This document shows, piece after piece, positions 59,401-64,000 of a DNA stretch of 64,000 nucleotides. The translations under genes were made by a program, and so were the position numbers. Origin of the DNA: Phragmites australis. Taxonomy: Eukaryota; Streptophyta; Magnoliopsida; Poales; Poaceae. Every line of letters starts with the position of its first letter. Position 1 is the first letter of the stretch. The DNA lies in NCBI RefSeq assembly GCF_958298935.1, contig NC_084927.1, positions 20,534,001-20,598,000 on the forward strand, given 5' to 3'. The notes beneath the pieces were generated by a model. It had not been told where the DNA came from and searched no databases. It saw only the letters and a program-made list of their open reading frames with translations.

Positions 59401-60685
59401 GTCAAGGCCGTTCTTATAGCTTCCTTTGAGCAGAACTGCCTTTGTGGCTTGATCCTTAACAAAGAATGAATTGGGGTGAAATTCAATGAACGATTTGTTG
59501 TCAGTGGCTAGTTTACGGACATATAGAAAATGTTTGTGTATTTTAGGAGCATGTAAGACATGATTCAGGTAAAGAGGATGATTTGAACCGGTAATGACTT
59601 GAATCTATTCTCCGCCACCGTAGTGTTCTCTAGTTGTCAGACGCTCCAGATCATGCATAATGTGGTTAGTTGCGCCTGTGTCAACATACCAATTGGGGTC
59701 GATGACATATCTGGTTATGGCAACAACAACAACTTTGGTTGTGTCATCAGCTTGATAACTGTGATCAAAACGATACCAACAGCGAAAGGCATCGTGGCCA
59801 GGCTTGTGACACACCTGGCACTGCACATCTAAGGATCTTCTTTGGTTGTTCTATCCTCCTTGGCCAAAGTGCCCACCACGCCCACTAGAGGATCAGTTAC
59901 CACCACGGCTACGCCCACGGCCACCACGACTAGCTCCACGCTCTTGGGTGTTCCTGCTGGCATTGTTGGCTTACACATGGACATCGAGGTTGTTCTGTTC
60001 AAACCTCATCTCGAAGCTCAACATTTGGGCGTAGACATCATTGATGGTATATGAGTCTGCACGCGTGGTGATGCTGGTCACAAGAGCGTTGTACACATTG
60101 CCGAGGCCGCACAACATGTAGGCGACCAATTCTTCTTCCTCGAAGGGCTTGCCAATGGTAGAAAGAGTGTCGGCAAAGCACTTCATCTTGCGGAAGTAAT
60201 CCGCAATGCTCATGTCCTTTTTTCTGGAAAGTGGAGAGTTGCATCCGAATTTGCATCACACGAGCACGTGAACTTGACGCGAACATCTTCTCAAGAGCGC
60301 GCCATGCAAAGTGGGATGTTGATATGCTGACGACATGTCCGAGCACTTCCTCAGTAAGAGAGGAGAGGATCGCACTCGGGACAAGTTGGTCTTGATGGTA
60401 CCATGTCGTGAACTTGGGGTTGACAGCGATGCGCCGAGAGCTGCCACCACCTTCTTCAAGAAGAATGAAGACGGTCTGACTTAGGCGCACGATTGATCCG
60501 TCGACATAACCGAGCAAGCCTTGGCTTCTCAGATATGGAAGCAACTGCGTTTTCCACAGCAGGTAGTTGTCCTGTGTGAGCTTCACATGGATCTTATGAT
60601 TAAACGATGGTGTGGGTAGTAGGCCGGATTGAATTGGAGCAGATGCGGAGCTATTAGTAGCAGTGGATTGAGGATTGCTGGCCAT
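56491..60685 (-). pseudogene. Gag-pol relic of element D
   Basis: Reading right to left: gag from ATG 60685, first frame to about 60240, then shifted (MSIADYFRKMKCFADTL) to 59971. A zinc knuckle (CQVCHKPGHDAFRC) and protease (NWYVDTGATNHIMHD) lie in 59826-59605. Integrase pieces are HTDVWGPAHPS at about 59160 and QQNSIVERKHRHV at about 58840. An integrase-to-RT linker with CDFLGYSSSHRGY is at 58590. RT ([40 protein letters not shown]) is at 57880-57640. RNase H (HTKHIEVDFHFVHEQVA, QVADIFTKSLS) lies at 56700-56550. Between 57640 and 56793 the RT active-site part is poorly preserved. Multiple stops and shifts break the frame. Confidence 0.85.
56500..56518 (-). other. Poly-C run, polypurine tract of element D
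   Basis: On the - strand this is a long G-run followed by AGGGC and the 3' LTR start, the expected place of the plus-strand primer. A second C-run lies at about 57161-57173 inside the pol relic. Confidence 0.6.
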
Positions 60686-60708
60686 GGCGAAAGCTCAGAA
60701 TTGGATTG

Positions 60709-60723
60709 TGGCTCTGGATACCA
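60709..60723 (-). other. Primer-binding site of element D
   Basis: On the - strand TGGTATCCAGAGCC directly follows the LTR. It matches the tRNA-iMet complement except for one inserted C. Confidence 0.7.
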
Positions 60724-60998
60724 TGAATGAAACGGTGAAGAAGGGTAGGCAAGAGCAATTGAGCCAGCGCACTGATCCTCTCATGATCATTCCATTAAAT
60801 AGATGATTATACAATAGATGGATACATGATCCGAAATAGAAGGAGAACGTGACTAGAATTCAGCTGGCCCACTAACAGCTAGCTTACTATCTGAACAGCA
60901 AGTCGCCCGAGTCAGCCGTCCACGCTGAACTTCTGAGCTCTGACGTAGCCTTACTGTTGTCGAGATACTGAAGACCGAGCACAGTGCATATCTTAACA
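60724..60998 (-). repeat. Element D 5' LTR
   Basis: Read on the - strand it starts TGTTAAGATATGCACTGTGC and ends CACCGTTTCATTCA. It is collinear with the split 3' LTR. Confidence 0.88.
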
Positions 60999-61271
60999 CT
61001 AGCTGCCCATCAAGCACTGGAATCATGCATTGATGCAAGCCGGTCCTCAGATTCCATCGCCCCTCGTGGGCTGAGGCCTGTGTCTGATGCTATCGTGCGT
61101 TACCACTTGTACCGTTGCTTGTCTCTTTGCCTTGCTTCCGCGCTTCCACATTAGTCGGCTGTCGAGCAGATATGCATTAAGCTTCTAGCATCGCTCTAAA
61201 AAGAAAATTCCCACTGCAACTTCACGTCTTCTTTTTTCACGAACAAAAAGGCACTTTTGTTAGGCTAATAC
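60999..61271. other. Short intergenic stretch, nothing seen
   Basis: Unique sequence between element D and the MITE, without motif or open frame of note. Confidence 0.4.
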
Positions 61272-61274
61272 TAA

Positions 61275-61491
61275 GAGCGTGTTTGGTTTAACGCTGATGC
61301 CCGCTCCATCATTTTTTGTGGTTTTCTGCTCATCAGCTAAGTGTTTGATTCAGCGTCAATCATTGGTGTAACCACATAGCCACGCTCACACGTGGTTGAA
61401 AACGATGCCGACGCCAGTGCGAAACATGGGAAAACAATTCCTTCGTGCCCTCAAGTTGGCAGGGCTCGGTGGGCAAAAACCAAACACGCCT
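61275..61491. mobile_element. Tourist-like MITE, 217 bp, with TAA target duplication
   Basis: The ends GAGCGTGTTTGGTTT and AAACCAAACACGCCT are inverted repeats (13 of 15 matching). TAA flanks both sides (61272-61274 and 61492-61494), the three-base target of PIF/Harbinger elements. The body is noncoding. Confidence 0.75.
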
Positions 61492-63166
61492 TAAAATACT
61501 AAGTGAAATCTTGGTTAAATCTGAACTTTGTTTCTGTCGCACCACGTACCTAGCTGGTTCCCCTGATCTACTCAGTATTTTCGCTTCTTAATTTATCTCA
61601 TAAGGAGCTATGCTGCTATACTAGAGTATATTATTTAAAGCCGTGCCTCCATGGAAAATAATCCTATGATACGTCCATTGTTCCACCAAATCCACTTCAC
61701 CACTCTGTAGCCACCTGTATCATCAGCACATGCTTTTTTCTTCGTCCTTCACAAACGCCACTGCCACTGTTGTCGTTGTTACTACAGTACTACTAGGTTA
61801 CAGTAACCTTACTTCTTTCTACGGACTACTACAGCCATGAACTATTCATGCATCATTAACTTGAGCACGCAGCTGTGTCTGGCGGTACATGGGTCGATCT
61901 GACAGGGGCCCTCTCTAACGGCTCCCCACAATCCTGGGTCCCCTTGCTGCTGCTGCTGCACGGCGCTTACACAGAAAAGTGAACGGCATCCACGCCTATA
62001 GGCTATAGTAGTAGCAGCACTAGCGTTCATGCGTGGTTATGAATATGATCGATATTCATCAGATGCCAACAAGGATGGTTCATCAGATGCGTGGGTATGA
62101 ATATGGTCGAGATTCGAATTCAAATTTGGATATCCAAATTCGAGTGTGAAAATAGATATATCTATATCCGCCAACTAGAGAACTAAATTTCACTAAAGTA
62201 TTAGAACTTTCAGAGGTGAACGAAATCGATATATTCCGGTCCAATCAAATTAGAATAAATTTTAGTCAAATTTGATCGTAAATCAGTCAACTTAAAAATT
62301 TAAATTTCAGATATGAATTTTGAGTGAAATTTCTAAAATTTCGGTAATTCCAGTAATTCTGAATGTGAATGAATTTTTTTCGCACCAAATTTATCGTTAA
62401 ATGTGTACGATATTTGCATATAACCTGATCGAGTAGATATCTAAATACAAATTCGTATTCGAAATATCGGATCCGTAATCCGTATTCAAGGATATTTAGA
62501 TTCATATTTATATTCAAATTAAAATATAGATAGCAATATAAAAAATATACTGTTCAATCCGTTTCCACTTTGCGTGTAACCACGCTTCAAGTTGCAGCAA
62601 CAGTGCTGCACCTCGCAAGCGATTCAACGACCAGGACGTGAAGGAAAAACCACTGCCGAGTGGTGCCTTGATCTTGATGGGCTGATGGCACCCGTGCCGT
62701 GCGTGGTGGGACGCCGAGGCGCGCGGCACCGGTTTGGCGTTTGCTACGTGTAGCAGCCCGTCTGCAGCCCTCGCTGGCCAGCTGCATGCAGGAAAATCAC
62801 CGTGAACATGCAATCAAAGTGGACATGACTGTGACCAGGCTGTTGCGAACTTCTTTTCTTTGATTCTCACCTATCAATCTATTTGATGGTGCGGTGAACC
62901 ATAGTATTGATGACCATGACTGTGACCCATCTGCTAACCAGGTCCGAGTGAACAGTAGCAATTGCTTTGTCAGCATGGTAAGGCATCAGGGCAATCAACC
63001 TCTATCGCCTTAATACGACAATTTGGTACAGATGATGGCACCCATTCGTAACATAACAGCTAGTTTCCTCTATGTAACTAGTATACGCTCCTCCGCTAAT
63101 CAGTCTAGCTTATAATATAATGCAAGTGTAACGTCCGCGTCACAAAGAAAACAACCTAACGGTTAT
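61492..63166. other. Intergenic with an AT-rich GGATATCC-type repeat
   Basis: 62040-62530 is rich in GATATCCAAATTCG and ATTCGTATTCGAAATATCGG words, a familiar degenerate grass repeat. The rest, including the GC-richer 62560-62800, shows no recognised gene. Confidence 0.4.
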
Positions 63167-64000
63167 CACTACCAAAAATAGAAAAAAAACAAAATTAATG
63201 ACGGATCATAATATGATTTATCACTAATGTTAAAAGTGATATATCATAGTTATAACCCGTCATCAGTGACAGATCATTTTAGACTAGACATAAATGACAT
63301 ATTAAATTGTGACTTGTCACTTGTGACTCGTCATCAGTGATGGGTCATCCTAGATCAATTATAAGTGAAGGATTAAGTTATGTTTCAATCACCGATGACT
63401 AACTCATTAGTGACAGGTTATCCTAGAGAGTTATTAGTGACATGTCAAGTTTTGACTCGTCACTAATGACCAGTTTGATACAACAGAGCAGAGGAAAGCA
63501 TTTTAATTACTTAATCATTAGAACGTCGGATCATAATATGATTTATCACTAATGTTAAAAGTGATATATCATAGTTGTAACCCGTCATCAGTGATAGATC
63601 ATTTTAGACTAGACATAAATGACATATTAAATTGTGATTTGTCACTTGTGACTCGTTATCAGTGACGGGTCATCCTAGATCAATCATAAGTGACGGATCA
63701 AGTTGTGTTCCAATCATCGATGACTAACTCATTAGTGACAGGTTATCCTAGAGAGTTATTAGTGACAGGTCAAGATTTGATCCATCACTAATGACCAGCT
63801 TGATACAACAGAGTAGAGGAAAGAATTTTAATTACTTAATCATTAGAACGACGGATCATAATATGATTTATAACTAATGTTAAAAGTGATATATCATAGT
63901 TGTAACCCGTTATCAGTGACAGATCATTTTAGACTAGACATAAATGACATATTAAATTGTGATTTGTCACTTGTGACTCGTCATCAGTGACGGGTCATCC
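63167..64000. mobile_element. Left end of a second CACTA element, continuing past the window
   Basis: It starts CACTACCAAAAATAG, then AAAACAAAATTAATGACGG, closely like the left end of the element at 55355. Repeats of the TTAGTGAC / GTCACTAAT type follow. No transposase is visible yet and the right end lies outside. Confidence 0.75.
63203..64000. repeat. 325-bp tandem repeat inside the CACTA element, about 2.5 copies
   Basis: GGATCATAATATGATTTAT starts at 63203 and 63528 with the same text (one change at the copy at 63853), an exact 325 bp period. The copies differ at scattered positions. The array runs off the window end. Confidence 0.92.

Larger units (their letters stand above)
55149..60998 (-). 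mobile_element. Element D: decayed Ale/Retrofit-like copia retrotransposon
   Basis: On the - strand the 5' LTR is 60998-60724 (275 bp) and the 3' LTR 56496-55149, the latter holding a CACTA element. Flanking 5-mers CCAGC (55144-55148) and CTAGC (60999-61003) differ by one base. The primer site follows the 5' LTR, and gag, protease, integrase, RT and RNase H relics follow in copia order. Short LTRs and the gag wording (LTQDNYLLWKTQLLPYLRSQ) fit the Ale/Retrofit lineage. Frameshifts and stops make it inactive. Confidence 0.88.

Noticed and set aside
63203..64000. Regular repeats considered as a CRISPR-like or satellite array
   Set aside because: Units of 325 bp are contiguous with no spacers, begin just inside a CACTA terminus and lie in a plant genome; they are best read as a transposon subterminal repeat.

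Overview
The window is nuclear DNA of a grass, probably a panicoid, though the species cannot be fixed. Two intron-containing plant genes sit in a mosaic of LTR retrotransposons, CACTA and Tourist-like DNA transposons, a LINE tail and decayed repeats. The LTR elements have the tRNA-iMet primer sites, copia SIRE/Ale and gypsy chromovirus domains, and long CCGGA-palindrome LTRs typical of grass genomes. No RNA gene, CRISPR array or bacterial-style operon was seen.

Layout: 1-3181 is a 5'-truncated gypsy-type LTR. 4240-8510 is an OTU-family deubiquitinase gene on the + strand, with nine coding exons giving 227 aa. 9250-15436 is an old gag-only LTR element (A), inserted into one copy of a roughly 300 bp host repeat whose second copy lies at 17290-17600. 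15437-21800 is intergenic, with a tandem repeat and a LINE 3' end. 21804-22801 on the - strand is a two-exon RING E3 ligase of the BOI-related type (301 aa), with a 5'-UTR intron and a TATA box. A decayed SEC11 (signal peptidase) first-exon fragment lies at 23782-23921.

24408-40947 is a gypsy element with Tekay-like chromodomain pol. Its two LTRs belong to different families, and its protease is split by a second gag-only element (B, 28810-34556, target duplication GTTTG). 40948-44210 is intergenic with a possible MITE. 44211-45305 is a CACTA-like remnant. 45306-49127 is the 3' end of a SIRE-type copia element with its LTR.

49953-55102 is a young copia element (C) with LTRs about 97% identical by eye. 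Its gag-pol frame is complete except for one in-frame stop between gag and pol. 55149-60998 is a decayed Ale/Retrofit-like copia element (D) on the - strand, with a 1079 bp CACTA element in its 3' LTR. 61275-61491 is a Tourist-like MITE. 63167 to the window end is a second CACTA element with a 325 bp tandem repeat.

The host genes are two ubiquitin-pathway enzymes (a deubiquitinase and an E3 ligase); nothing in the sequence shows that they work together. The strongest leads are: gene-like spliced architecture shared by three unrelated gypsy LTRs; the gag-only family with repeated primer-binding-site-like motifs; the mismatched LTRs of the Tekay-like element; and the single stop plus displaced pol tail in element C.
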